Below, one piece after another: positions 1 through 10,800 of a stretch of DNA of 64,000 bases. The DNA is from Theristus sp. LFF4_11 (lineage: Eukaryota; Nematoda; Chromadorea; Monhysterida; Xyalidae), in NCBI GenBank assembly GCA_030248135.1, contig JASANC010000198.1:1-64000 (forward strand), in the 5' to 3' direction. The first letter of the stretch is position 1. Every line of letters begins with the position of its first letter. The notes beneath the pieces are model-generated. The model did not search any database, was not told the DNA's origin, and saw only the letters and a program-made list of their open reading frames with translations. The position numbers and the translations under genes were made by a program.

Positions 1-64
1 GAAATGTGTTTCTTCTGTGAGCTTTTCAAAAACTGCCACGCTGATTGGCTGACCGAAAGTGCAG

Positions 65-3000
65 GCGTTGACATCATCACGGGCACACCCGGACGATTGG
101 AAGAGTTCATCAACAGCGGACAAGTGTGCCTGTCGCAAGTTCGCTTCTTCATTCTCGATGAATGTGTGAGTTTTACTTTATTCCAGATTCATTCCAACGT
201 CTCAGGCCACAGTGCCGTCATTTGCTTTATGAAACGTTCGCTTACATATACAGGCACAAGAATTTCAAAGCTTTGTTCCCCCCTTACCGTAAGTTCTCAT
301 GTCCGAGCCACACTTCTTTGGCAGTACCATTTGTTCTTGGTCACTTCACGTTCGTTTGACCGCATGACAATGCACATGTTTTCGACCACATGACATCATT
401 TCTGTGCGATACGCTGGAATAAACAGGCTGAAGTTGTGGTCGGTTTTAGAGTGTGTTTTTCACAGTGGGAATGGAACCGGAAACACACATGAAATCGATA
501 TCTGACAAGCCGACAATGACGGCAATTGCGTATTCGTTTTCAAGGACGGCCTTTTGTCGGCCGGCTACGGCCAGCTGATCCAACGAATCCACTCGAACAT
601 CCCGAAGGTGACGTGCCCGTCGCGCGGCTAGACTGCAAATGGTCGTCTGCTCGGCGACGCTGCATAATTTCGATGTGAAAAAGCTGGCGGTGAGAATGTT
701 TGAGGTTGTGGTTTGCTGTGCAATCGAATGATTGCAATGAACCGGTATTCGGATTGAGGTTGAGTACGTTAAAGTCGGTGGATTTGTTCTTGAGGTTTAA
801 TCGCACTGTTTGAACGTTCATGCTTGCGTGTTTTCCGGTTGTTTCATGAATGATAGAGATAAAGAATGGTACTGTGCGCATGTGAATTTTTTAATCCCTG
901 TGCCACCATGAATGCTTGAATGTCACATTCTGATTGATCGTTCGATCATTTTTCTGTGGTTCTTTTCCGGAATGCATTCACTGATGGGTGATGCGAATTA
1001 CACTTGTCTAGCTCCAAATGCAAATAGCAGAACAACGGATTAATTGAAGAAATCACACAAAATTGGTTGTATCAGCCCATTACTGAGCGCATTGAAAATA
1101 AAAAACCTGAAACCATCATATAAATCACGTATGCTGTTTTCAGAATCAACTGATGCACTTTCCTCAATGGATCGATCTGAAAGGCCAGGACACCGTGCCT
1201 GACACCGTCCATCATGTTGTGGTGCCCGTTGACCCAAACGCAGACAAACGATGGATCAGACTGCGCAACCATATCATGGTCATTCTGTTACTTTCTTTCG
1301 GTTGAATTATTTGAATTGACAGGCAATGTACCAAACTGGTCTGTTATCTCAAAAGCAAGATTAATAATAAAACTGAAGTGGGGGAATGCGTTGTGGTTTT
1401 AAAGTTGATCAGTCTATTTCTGTGTCTTATACATCCAGCTGAATCCACCTCCATAGCAATGCCTGGCCTGCACAGAAAGCCTGCATCATGGTCATCACCT
1501 GATCACCAACCAATCAGCTAGCTGCACGTCATTTATAAATAAACTGCATTTTTTCTCCCAGACCGACGGCGTTCATGCGCAGGACGAAATTCGCCCGGGC
1601 TCCGATACGGCTGGTTAGGAGTTTTGTTTTTTATAAATTATGCTCGACCGCATAAAAAGCAATGCCCTGCTCGCAGATTTGCCCCGTTTTTTCAGAGACG
1701 TTATCCGAGGGTCTGAAACGACTGAAAGGCGAATATGTGCTGCAGGTTGGTGCTGTGCTTTTTTGCGTTTAAAACAATTCAATTGTCGGTCGAATTCGAC
1801 CACCCGCATCAGCAAACGCGTCATTGAACGTTTTGAATCGAAGTCGCTGATATGACTGAGCCAATCCGTGTTAGTCCAAAAACGGGATGCCTAATCGGGA
1901 CATTTCCCTTGCATTCGCAGGCGATCCGCGAGCACAAGATGGACCAATGTCTGATATTCTGTCGAACGAAACTCGACTGCGACAATCTGGAGCGCTGGAT
2001 CAAGCACTGTGAGCTCGGCGCGCTGGGCTGCGTCTGTCTGCACGGCGACCGACGGCCGGACGAGCGAAAACGAAACCTGCAGATGTTCAAGGTTGGCAGT
2101 GGCCTGCAGCGTGCTTGCACTGGTGAAAGCCAGTTTTGATCGACAAATCTGGTGGCTAATGGAGAATATTCGGTGTAAAACTGTGATGATACGCGTGTTT
2201 TTCGTAAAGTGGCGTGGCTAGCACCCCATTTTCAGGATAGAAAGGCCCGTTTCCTGATCTGCACCGACGTTGCAGCGCGCGGCATCGACATTTCCGGCAT
2301 GCCACATGGTGAGGTTCTTCGAACTTTCACTTCGGCTGAACGGTTGTTGAAACTGAATTGGCCGCTGATTGGTTGACACACTTGCCGAGACAAGATGTAG
2401 CTGTTGCGATCTTTGTCTGACTTCATAGTTTCCGTCAAAACGAACTGTTTCGGCCCCATTTTTGTGGTGCCTCAAACAAACTGCGTCCAGCCAATCAGCG
2501 CGCTGTAACTTGCGTTTCCTTCAGTTATCAACGTGACCCTGCCCGATGACAAAGCGAATTATTTGCATCGAATCGGCCGAGTGGGACGCGCAGAGCAGTG
2601 AGTGATATTTTCTGTGCCAAGTTTAGAGTTTCCTTTTTAACTCTGAATATTTTGAGTGCTAAATGAAACTAAACTGAGCTGAATCGGTCGGACTTCACAT
2701 TCGCAGCATGGGTCTGGCGATTTCGCTGGTTTCGACGGTGCCCGAGAAAGTCTGGTATCACGGGTGTCCGAGCAAAGGCAAGAACTGCCGTAACACTGGT
2801 CTGACGGAGCATGGCGGCTGCTGCATTTGGTACAACGAGCAACAGGTTGCTATAACGCCATCGTTGCAACACCGGCCACTTCGTGGTGTTGCACCGGGGC
2901 GATACAAACACACTGGCGTCAAGCAACACGTGGATTTGAAGCGCATTGTGTGGTGTGCAACCTCAAACAAGTGCCTGCTCTTCGGGCGACAATACACACT

Positions 3001-3673
3001 TCGAATGCGTTTTGTTTCTGACTGCACCGTGTGTCTTGGCTTTCAATTCTGGTGATTGGTGGCGCTTCAGTGTTGATGCGACCAATCAGCGCATCGAAAC
3101 AAGCCTGATTTGGACAGCCAGTATTCTGAAGCCTGTTTTTTTTTAATCATTTGCATGCGAATTGTTCAACGTTTCGTTTTACCTCCAGCTGCTGTCTGAA
3201 ATCGAGGAGCATCTCGGTGTCACCATCCAGCAGGTGGACGCCGACATCAAAGTGCCTTTTCCGGATGAGTTCGATGGAAAGGTGACCTATGGCGCGAAAC
3301 GGGGGAACACTGGTCGGTGATGGGGTGTTTTGGCTTGCATTCGGGCTGAGTGCAGCATTTGTGTCCTGAGTTGTTGTGGTGTTCTGGTGTTCGGTTTGCC
3401 AGTTTGCTCAGGTAAAAATAAGATTTCAGCAAATCAACGGGAAATTTAGTTCTTCGGATCTTTTAATTTCAATCATACAACTTGTTTACTTCGTGCTGAG
3501 ACCATTCCTAACCATATCCTATGTTACCGTACACTATGCTACCGTACTCCCTCCCAGGCTCCCTGTATGCCGGTCACGCGAGTCTGCTCGCGAGCGCTGT
3601 CAGTGAACTGAAGGACTTGGAGAAAGCGGCGCAGTCATCGTTTTTGGCGTTGCATCGAAAAAAGTTCCGGTGA
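65..3673 (+). CDS. DDX1: ATP-dependent RNA helicase DDX1 (3' part, 11 exons, one frame break)
   Basis: DDX1 is a DEAD-box helicase of RNA processing and tRNA-ligase complexes. Exons: 65-165, 545-689, 1144-1278, 1562-1613, 1696-1745, 1921-2091, 2236-2308, 2525-2597, 2707-2845, 3189-3312, 3558-3673 (stop TGA). All junctions have GT-AG borders and matching phases. Visible motifs in order: GTPGRL (Ib), DECD (II, split across the first intron), SAT (III), [15 protein letters not shown] (IV), DVAARGIDI (V), HRIGRVGRA (VI), then the DDX1-specific tail with [12 protein letters not shown] and FDGKVTYG. The N-terminal part (SPRY insert, Walker A) lies upstream of the window. Motif II reads DECD, not DEAD. 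Exon 545-689 is 145 nt, one base too long for its phase-0 borders, and hits TAG at 629-631; frame resumes as [10 protein letters not shown]. Identity is near certain; whether the gene is intact is not. Confidence 0.96.
1450..1535. repeat. Short CCAAT/ATTGG foldback repeat in a DDX1 intron
   Basis: The segment carries GCATCATGGTCATCACCTG followed by ATCACCAACCAATCAGCTAG. This matches one arm of the foldback elements at 15920-16091, 58052-58227 and 60106-60252. Two shorter look-alikes with the GCTGATTGG/CCAATCAGC pairing sit in later introns of the same gene, near 2358-2505 and 3050-3098. It is probably a fragment of a non-autonomous DNA transposon. Confidence 0.5.
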
Positions 3674-3990
3674 TTGTGATTGGTAAAAAATGTGATTGAT
3701 AGTCAGTGAGTCAAACTGTGTTGTTGTTTTGTTGTCGGGTTTCAGTTTTGTTTGATTTTATGCTGGTTATTGTTGTTTGTGTTCTGGTGTGATGTGACGA
3801 TGATAACTATTGCGTGGAGTAAAATGTGTCGGTGATTATTACTCGTCCGTCAGACGTTTTTCGCTTTCTTGTCACTCAATCTGATTTTGTTATTTGGATT
3901 TGTTTCTGTTGATGTTTTACTATGCTGTCTGAAGGGTTGCCCTTTTTTGCTAAAAACCGACACACTCGTTGTCGGACATTGCTAAAACGG
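3674..3990. other. DDX1 3' flank, nothing else recognised
   Basis: This GT-rich stretch follows the DDX1 stop codon. I see no second gene. A possible AATAAA polyadenylation signal occurs only at 4286-4291, more than 600 nt past the stop, so the true 3' end is unclear. Confidence 0.4.
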
Positions 3991-4061
3991 ACTTAGTTCT
4001 AAATCCTAAAGCCTAATTCTAAGCCTAACATAATCCTAACCGAATCCTAACCTAAGCCAAG
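3991..4061. repeat. Degenerate telomere-like (GCCTAA/ATCCTAA) repeat
   Basis: The segment reads as imperfect repeats of CCTAA with GCCTAA, ATCCTAA and ACCTAA variants. GCCTAA is the complement of TTAGGC, the nematode telomere repeat. It lies between the convergent DDX1 and insulin genes. It could be an interstitial telomere remnant or simple low-complexity drift. Confidence 0.5.
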
Positions 4062-4468
4062 CCTTTTCAAGAGAGAAGATGTCTGAACAATTGCGTTTTG
4101 AACGAGTTTTTGTTGGGGCCGGAGCGTGTGCACGTGCGCTAGTGGATCATGAGCATGCGGATGCGAGGTGCGCGTGCGTTTTAAAAAAGCTCCAGCTATC
4201 TGAAGTGTGTGTACGCGATGTAATTCAAGTGTGGCTGGTTTGAAAATTTATCACTGCAATCTCGACAACACAAAACATCCACAAAAATAAACTGTTCGAG
4301 CAGATAATTTCCAAGAAAAGTTTACCCCCATACACAGCAAACACACGTGCACAAAACACCGTGATCAATCAGAGTTGGAACGTTTCCATGTGGCACATCT
4401 CAGCCGAGCAAACGCAATAATGTAAAGCTTTCAAGGAGTCGTGAGTAGGGTGAGGGGATTTGAAATTT

Positions 4469-4474
4469 TTTATT
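4469..4474 (-). terminator. Polyadenylation signal for the insulin-like gene
   Basis: AATAAA on the minus strand (TTTATT on plus) lies about 130 nt past the insulin-like stop codon, in an A-rich context on the minus strand. Confidence 0.45.
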
Positions 4475-4604
4475 TTTTCGTTTTTTAATTCGAAATTTTT
4501 CCCCCAACCCTAGTCGTGAGTGCTGACCGATGAGCGATCAGTTGACACGCAGCCACCAGGAAACCCTTCCAACGTTCTCGGTTTCTGTTTCTGTCAAACT
4601 GACA

Positions 4605-5348
4605 CTAGCCAAAGGTGCCGTGGCCGAACGGACTGCAGTACGCGACGAGATCACGTATCTCACAGCCGCTCGTGCAGCAGATGCTCTTGATTTCATCCAA
4701 CGTTGGCGTACGATAGCCGGCCAGCACGCGCTTGCCCATCAGACGCTCCCAGGAGGCGTGGTGGCGTCGTGCTGTGAATGCGATCGGCAATACAGCGTAC
4801 AGAATGGCTGACTTGGTTGAACGGCTCAGACCGACATGACGTCATGTCTTCTGACACACGTGCTACTTGGACGTTTAGTTTGGCTGGTACTTTTCAAGAA
4901 ACGTGCGTTCATCATGCAAATATGTCGTCATTTCAGCCTGACACGTTTGAATGAATGTACAGTACTGAACATACTGTTTGAATCACTATTTGCTGGTTTC
5001 GGTCAACATACACAATCGTTTTACGACATTTTTCCTGCTTGACTGTTCGCCGTGCATACACTTACCGTAGACGTGGCGTTTTCTGCGTCTTCGGCGTTTC
5101 ATTTCGCACGCTAAATTCCAGGCCATCATGAACGACTGGCCGCCTGCGGGGCACAGTTTTAGGATTCCGGGGTCTTCTTGGCCTCGTTTCAACGGAAATG
5201 GGTAAAAAATGGAGAATTCTAAATTCTCCTGCGTTGATACGGACGGAAAGTTGACGGTGACGATGATTATGAAAGCAATGATAGCAATCGAAAAGAGCGA
5301 GCCATGATTTTTGGGTAAAACATTGCAGAACTTCACCAGGAAAAGCAT
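4605..5348 (-). CDS. Insulin-like prohormone, two exons
   Basis: Exon 1 is 5348-5066 and exon 2 is 4771-4605 (stop 4607-4605), 149 residues in all. The donor is GTAAGT and the acceptor ends TTCACAG; both sides are phase 1. ATG 5348 opens a long hydrophobic signal (core LFSIAIIAFIIIVTV). A B-chain-like segment follows (LCPAGGQSFMMAWNLAC), then a basic cleavage run RRRRRKR. A short connecting peptide ends in a second basic site (GKR), followed by the A-chain ICCTSGCEIRDLVAYC. The A-chain has the insulin spacing CC-3-C-8-C. The B-chain cysteines are 14 residues apart, against 11 in vertebrate insulin; as I recall, CPxGG..F...W forms occur in nematode insulins. The product should be secreted and act through the insulin receptor. 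The B-chain is novel enough that the exact subtype is uncertain. Confidence 0.9.
4834..4956. mobile_element. Diverged TGACGTCAT-ended MITE in the insulin intron
   Basis: It has ATGACGTCAT near one end and TCGTCATTTCAGCCTGACACGT near the other. These match the termini of the elements at 26680-26870, 42840-43062 and 51033-51258 (ends like CAAACGTGTCC and GACACGTTT with TGACGTCAT just inside). This copy is short and diverged and lies wholly within the insulin-like intron. Confidence 0.5.
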
Positions 5349-5381
5349 TTTGGTGCGTTTTGCGGTTTTATATTTCTGCAC

Positions 5382-6459
5382 CAGTTTGTTTCCACTGCAG
5401 TTTTGTTCACCTGAAGAATGACAAAGGTTTGATTCGATGCACCTGAATAATCAGAAAATCTAAAATCAGGCTCAGAAAAGTAAGTAAAATTCGAGTCTTC
5501 ATGAAAAGTTTATGCGTGCGGAACAGATTTGTCTGCAGTGCCGAGTGCGCTGTTCAAATAATTGATATGCGGGAAACATAAAACATTGATGGCGAATAAC
5601 TCTGAGAAGAGAGGAGACCGCACAGTGCGTCATAAAATTTGAAGTTGGTTTTTGATTTTTAATTTCAGTTTTCGTTTCCGATTTTGACGATAATTTTCCT
5701 GCGTTAACGTCTGGATAAGAACGGGGCGGTCAAACGAAACTGCAAAGCCAGCAGCCCCTGATACAAAGCGAACTCCAGACAAATACATAGAACAGCTCGC
5801 AAATAATTATATTTTGCTAGTTATATCCAGTAAATGTTAAAAGCGGGTCCGTTTTTTGCACTGGGACATTATAGTAGGTACCTATACATTCCGTTCCATG
5901 TTTTTTGTAAGCCACGAACTTGCATTAGGAAGCTCACTCATTTTGGCCACCTGGCTCGAATAAACTGGGCAGCAAAAAACTCGGGCGCGCGTGGGCAGGA
6001 ACAAGAGAAACTTTTAAAACACGTGATTTAACCCAGGGGATGAGACTCAAATTTAAAAAATACAATGTACAGTTGATAGTTTTAGATTTGCGTATTTTAG
6101 AAGCTATATGTATACTCCGTGTGTCCGTACTTTGAAGACACAAGAAAAGAAATACTGTACAGTTTTCGCTTCTTAAACGCGAAATTAATGTTAAATAAGC
6201 TTTACACAAATAAAAAGACACAATCCTTTTCGTCATATGAGAAACAATTCAGGATGAGTGAAAATACAAGTACCCAGCACGCTAATGAACATAAAAAAGC
6301 ATGCCAAAAAACGACTTCTGCGATGCTGTAACATTTGAAACAAAAAGTTGCAAAATTTCCTTGATTCTGCGATAGAAAGGTAAACACGAAGCGGCGGAAT
6401 GCAATTTTACAATCAACATTAATTCCCGTACAGCTCATCGAGCTCCTATCATTTCAAAA
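5382..6459. other. Intergenic, no gene recognised
   Basis: This is AT-rich DNA upstream of the insulin-like gene, so it should hold that gene's promoter. Short open frames here have no coding character or conserved motif. No repeat family was recognised in it. Confidence 0.5.
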
Positions 6460-7250
6460 ATCAGATTATTATTATCTTTCTTATTAAACGTGTCATAGTA
6501 TTTGCTATTTGCACGCACACATGGGAAAATGTTTCACTGCTGCGCGACAATTTGAAATCAGCAAAACTGAACGTAATCTGAAAAATAAAACGTGCAATGA
6601 AACGAAAAACACAAAACTAACTACCGTATTACCCCCAATAAACCCCCATGGGGGATTAATACGTCAGCGACTTTTAGGGGTGGGGGTTTATTGGTGGGGG
6701 GGATTATTGGGGGGGGGGGGGTGTATTATACAAAAATTTCTAGGGGTGGGGTTTTGTTGAAAAATGGCAAAAATACCTTGCATGGCAGGCAAGAAAGTTG
6801 CAGAAACTTCTACTTTTCACAGAGATTTCCTTTTGTAACAGCCTTTTGTAATGAAATTACCATTAACTCATCCATTTGGGGCCTTTGGTAGCACAATTTC
6901 ACCAATGTCACTGCATTCAGCCACTGAATTCGCTGGGTATGTGTTTCAAACAGGTTTCCAATTAACCCCCATGGGGGATTATTTGTGGGGGGGGATTATT
7001 TGGAAACTGGTCGGGGGGTGGGGGTTTATTGGTGGGGGGGGGGGGGGGGCTTGTTTGTGGGGGGGGGGGTTTAATGGGGGTAATACGGCAATCAGATTCT
7101 TTTTCACGCAATAAAATTATTTTGATTCATATTCGGACTACGTTCGGGCGCGAAAAACGCGTTGAGTTTTCATCAGCTGTGCGGCTTTTCCACAGATCCA
7201 TTCAACATCACTTCGCCTCCTTTGCACTAAAAGGTAATATTATTATTATT
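6460..7250. mobile_element. Dispersed repeat, copy 1 (split by a MITE)
   Basis: The flanks 6460-6610 and 7090-7250 match, in inverse orientation, one continuous segment at 27785-28175. Shared blocks include CTTTCTTATTAAACGTGTC and CGGACTACGTTCGGGCGC, each followed by similar sequence. In this copy the MITE at 6624-7088 interrupts the match. It is an old non-coding repeat; its family is not recognised. Confidence 0.6.
6624..7088. mobile_element. MITE family 1, copy 1 (CCGTATTACC ends, G-run rich)
   Basis: The element starts CCGTATTACC and ends GGTAATACGG. Inside each end are palindromic CCCCCATGGGGG cores and G8-12 runs. A conserved middle carries TACCTTGCATGGCAGGCAAG, CACAGAGATTTCC and GGGGCCTTTGGTAGCAC. 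Six copies occur in the window, mostly flanked by TA on both sides, as expected for a non-autonomous Tc1/mariner-like element. No transposase is encoded; open frames across it are repeat artefacts. Confidence 0.85.
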
Positions 7251-7259
7251 ATCATTTGA

Positions 7260-7875
7260 ATTTTTATCCGGCTACAAATGGAGTCGACTCTCTTTTGGAG
7301 ACTGTTTTTATTGGTTATTGGTCTGGCGATAGTCTGCGTGACACAGTGGCAGTACATGTGCATCTTCAGACAAAAATAATTCCGATTAGTGCCGCTTGGT
7401 GATAGGTTTCCATGTGCTTTTATTTCTTGCATTCCGGTTTGCGGTTTATTCAAACAGTGATAATTTTTGCCGTTTTTTTCAGTGAAGCAATGCAGTGCAT
7501 TTCCCTGAAGATGTCGGGCTAGTTGGTTTGCTATGGAATTATGATTCGCCAAGATGGCCGTGAATAGTGCAATTCTTGGTCGATTGCTTTCGGACAATTG
7601 GCGCAAAAATGACGATTGTTGAGCGTCTGTCTCACGTGTTAGTGGAAGAAGCAACTGAAAAAAGACCCAGAGACACTCGTGTTGGGTAACATGGTAACGC
7701 AAATACACAACATACATGGTTTGAACAACGTGGCTAAAACAAATCAATGGGCAATAGAGGAATTTGAATCAGGAAACTTCAAACAACGAAACTGTTAGCA
7801 AGCAAGAAATAATCAAAAAATAAAATTCAAGTTGTAAAACGTGAAAAAACACACCAACCAGTCACTCCAGAGAAA
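7260..7875. other. Upstream region of the DEG/ENaC gene, no gene recognised
   Basis: A minus-strand open frame of about 180 codons crosses this interval. It has no recognisable domain and uses AT-rich codons, so I treat it as chance. The sequence just before the channel ATG ends in TCACTCCAG, which resembles a cis- or trans-splice acceptor. Confidence 0.4.
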
Positions 7876-10800
7876 ATGGGTCGCCTTGCCGGTCTCAAGA
7901 CGATCTTCCTTGACTTCAGTGGCTGGACAAGCGCTCATGGCATCCCGCACATTGGCAGTGCCCAGGGTACAGGGTTGAGGATTTTTTGGACACTCGTCAC
8001 TCTGTGCTCATTGGGCTTGTTCAGCTGGCAGATGGAAACGTTGGTGATGAAATTTCTGAAGTACGGCTCCAGCATGCAAACTGAGGTATGCACTGAAAAA
8101 ACCGACCAAACACAACCAAGAAACTAACCGACTTTGTTTACTATTCAAGTTGGTCAGTTATTTTTTCCGAGGTGCTGTTTTCAGGACAGGCGCTCCATTT
8201 GAAACTGTAACTGCACTTTACCCCCGTAAAGGCCCGTTTATACCTGACGTATGACGACGTACGTACGTCAGGTACGAACGGTAGTTCAATGTCAGGTACG
8301 AACGGTACGAACGGCAATAATATGCAATAACAAGAGATCTACAGTGACGTGACGTGCCGTACATGCATACGGCTGTATGAACGGTAGTACGCAATAACAC
8401 GGGACCTAAAGTGACGTGACGTGCCGTATGCGCACACGTAAGGTATAAACGGACCTTAACTGAACCACAGGACGATTGACAAAACTAACCATTTCAACGT
8501 TTTTTCTTTTTAAATTATCTTTTATTTTTTAGCTCCGTTTCGAGAAACGAGTGTTTCCATCTGTGACCGTGTGCAACATGAATCCAATAAAGGTATACAA
8601 TCCAATAAAGAATGATAGTTTCAAAAATAAAAATCTGATACACAGTGATAATTTCAAATCAACATTTTTTCGTAGGACGTGGTTCTGCCAGGAATAAATG
8701 GATCTGCACCTGCAAACGAACCAATCACAAAGCTGGTATTTTTTACCGTTTTTTGTTGCTTTGAAATTTTCTGATGTTCAGAAATAAATGAATAATCAGT
8801 GCACAGTTTTTTTTTTGTTTTGTTTTTGTGTCAAGACCACGTGTACATAGCTACGCTGCGGCCCTACTGTTATAGGCAGCCAAGTTTACAAATGTTCGCA
8901 ACGTCAGTTACGGTGGAACAGCTGATTCAGACTTGTCTACTTACGGGTTTGATCCAACGAAAAGTGAATTCGAAAACCAGCATATTGCGAAAATGCATTT
9001 GCAATATCAAGTGTCGGAAAATCAAGAGCCGTATGACACAATATTGTGAGAGCAGCGGCTTTAAAATGTTGAACCGCTGTTTTGCTTTTTTTATTTTGCT
9101 GCTCTTTCTTGATTTTCCATTCCGTTTTTCTCCTCTTGAAGTATTTTTTATCATTCTACAGTTGAACTCAATAAAATGTGGAATCAGCTGACTGATCAGC
9201 AACCAAGGGGAGGCTACTCACACTCCGCACCCTTCTTTTTTCGTGGATCTGGATTCTATTGGAACGTGTTTCTTTTGAATGAGTGTGAATTTCCAGCACC
9301 CTTTTTATGCTAAAAATAAACTCAAAGGGTTGGAGAACTGCGAAATTCAGATTTTTTTATACAACAGCTCAAAATGCATTTTTTATTGACGACGACGACG
9401 ACGACGTCGTCGTTTAATTTTTGCGTGTTAACTGAAAGACAAAAGCTGAAATGAGTCCGCTGTATAGCCAGCTGAAGGGGGTTTCATTCCTAGCTGACCG
9501 ATCGACATGCGACCGCAATTTAAAAAAATGCGTTCCGACTTCGCGGACGACAACGACACGACGACGACTTTGCACGACAACGACACGACGACGACTTTGC
9601 TTTCATCTTTCATTTTCACCGTTTTCAAGTTGTTTTTGGTAAGCTGCTGTGTTCATTTACTTGGTGCACGCAGCAAACCATGCACAGCGCACTCCTTTCA
9701 GACTTTTGTCTTTCAGTTCACATGCAAAAATTAAGCGACGACGTCGTCGTCGTAATCAAACAAAAAATACATTTTGAGCTGTTGATCTCAAAAAAAATCT
9801 GAATTTTGCAGTCTCCAATATTTTCAGTTTATTTTTAGCGTGAAAAGGGTGCTGGAAATTCACACTCATTCAAAAGAAACACGTTTCAATAGAATCCAAA
9901 TCCACGAAAAAAGAAAGGTGCGGAGTGTGAGCAGCCTCCCCTCAGCCGACCAATCAGCTAATTCCACATTTTATTGAGTTGGACTGTATTGTCAGGTACG
10001 ACAAAGATGAATTGGTGATGAACTGTGCCTACAACACAAAGCCGTGCGAAGATACGTGAGTCCGGCTTTTAATTTAATTTTTGAAATTTAAAACAGTTTT
10101 TCAAATCAATAGCACTGTATTTCCAGCGACTTCGAACGACGTTACTACGCCGACTATGGTCAATGTTTGACGTTCAACCACGCTGGACTGTACGAGAGTA
10201 CACGAGCCGGTCCTTTATACGGTGAGCCGAACTTAAAATATTTCACTTTTATCATCGCAGTCTCGGCTCTGTTCGCATAAAAACTGTCCATTTTAAAAAC
10301 TCTCTCCCCTTTTCAGGGCTACGTCTCCTATTGCGTACCCACCAGCCTTACTATGTTCCGATTGTCAAGGCAGCTGGGTTCAGGGTCGCAATTCACGGCA
10401 ATGAAAGTGCACCGTTTACGGGAGCCTTCGGATTCAGCGCGTCGCCCGGATTCTCGACGTCGTTTGGAATTAGATTTGTAAGAATTCGTTTTGCTTGTTT
10501 TTAGTTTTTTTGGTAACTGAGTGCTTTAACGAAGAAGAACTTGAATGGTTGTCAGACAATTACCTAGTCAATGCTAAGCCGTGTTTGAAAGCGACAAAAC
10601 TGCTGTTATTCGGATAGAAACGGTCTTTATGTTTTCTAATTGATCATTAATCATTAATCGTCAATCATTGCTGTTAAAACAATTATTAATCTATTTAGGT
10701 TCAAACGGAACGTCTTCCAAAGCCCCACGGCGACTGCATATCGGCTCCGTCTGGAAAGTACCACTATGAAGGCGACTACATTGTCGAGGCAGGAAACATA

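Noticed and set aside
7208..7747. Minus-strand open frame of about 180 codons upstream of the channel gene.
   Set aside because: No domain, no signal, AT-driven codon use, and it overlaps a dispersed repeat.
9428..9734. Open frames inside the 830-bp foldback element as a transposase.
   Set aside because: They are short and made of GAC/GTC repeats with no DDE-type motif.
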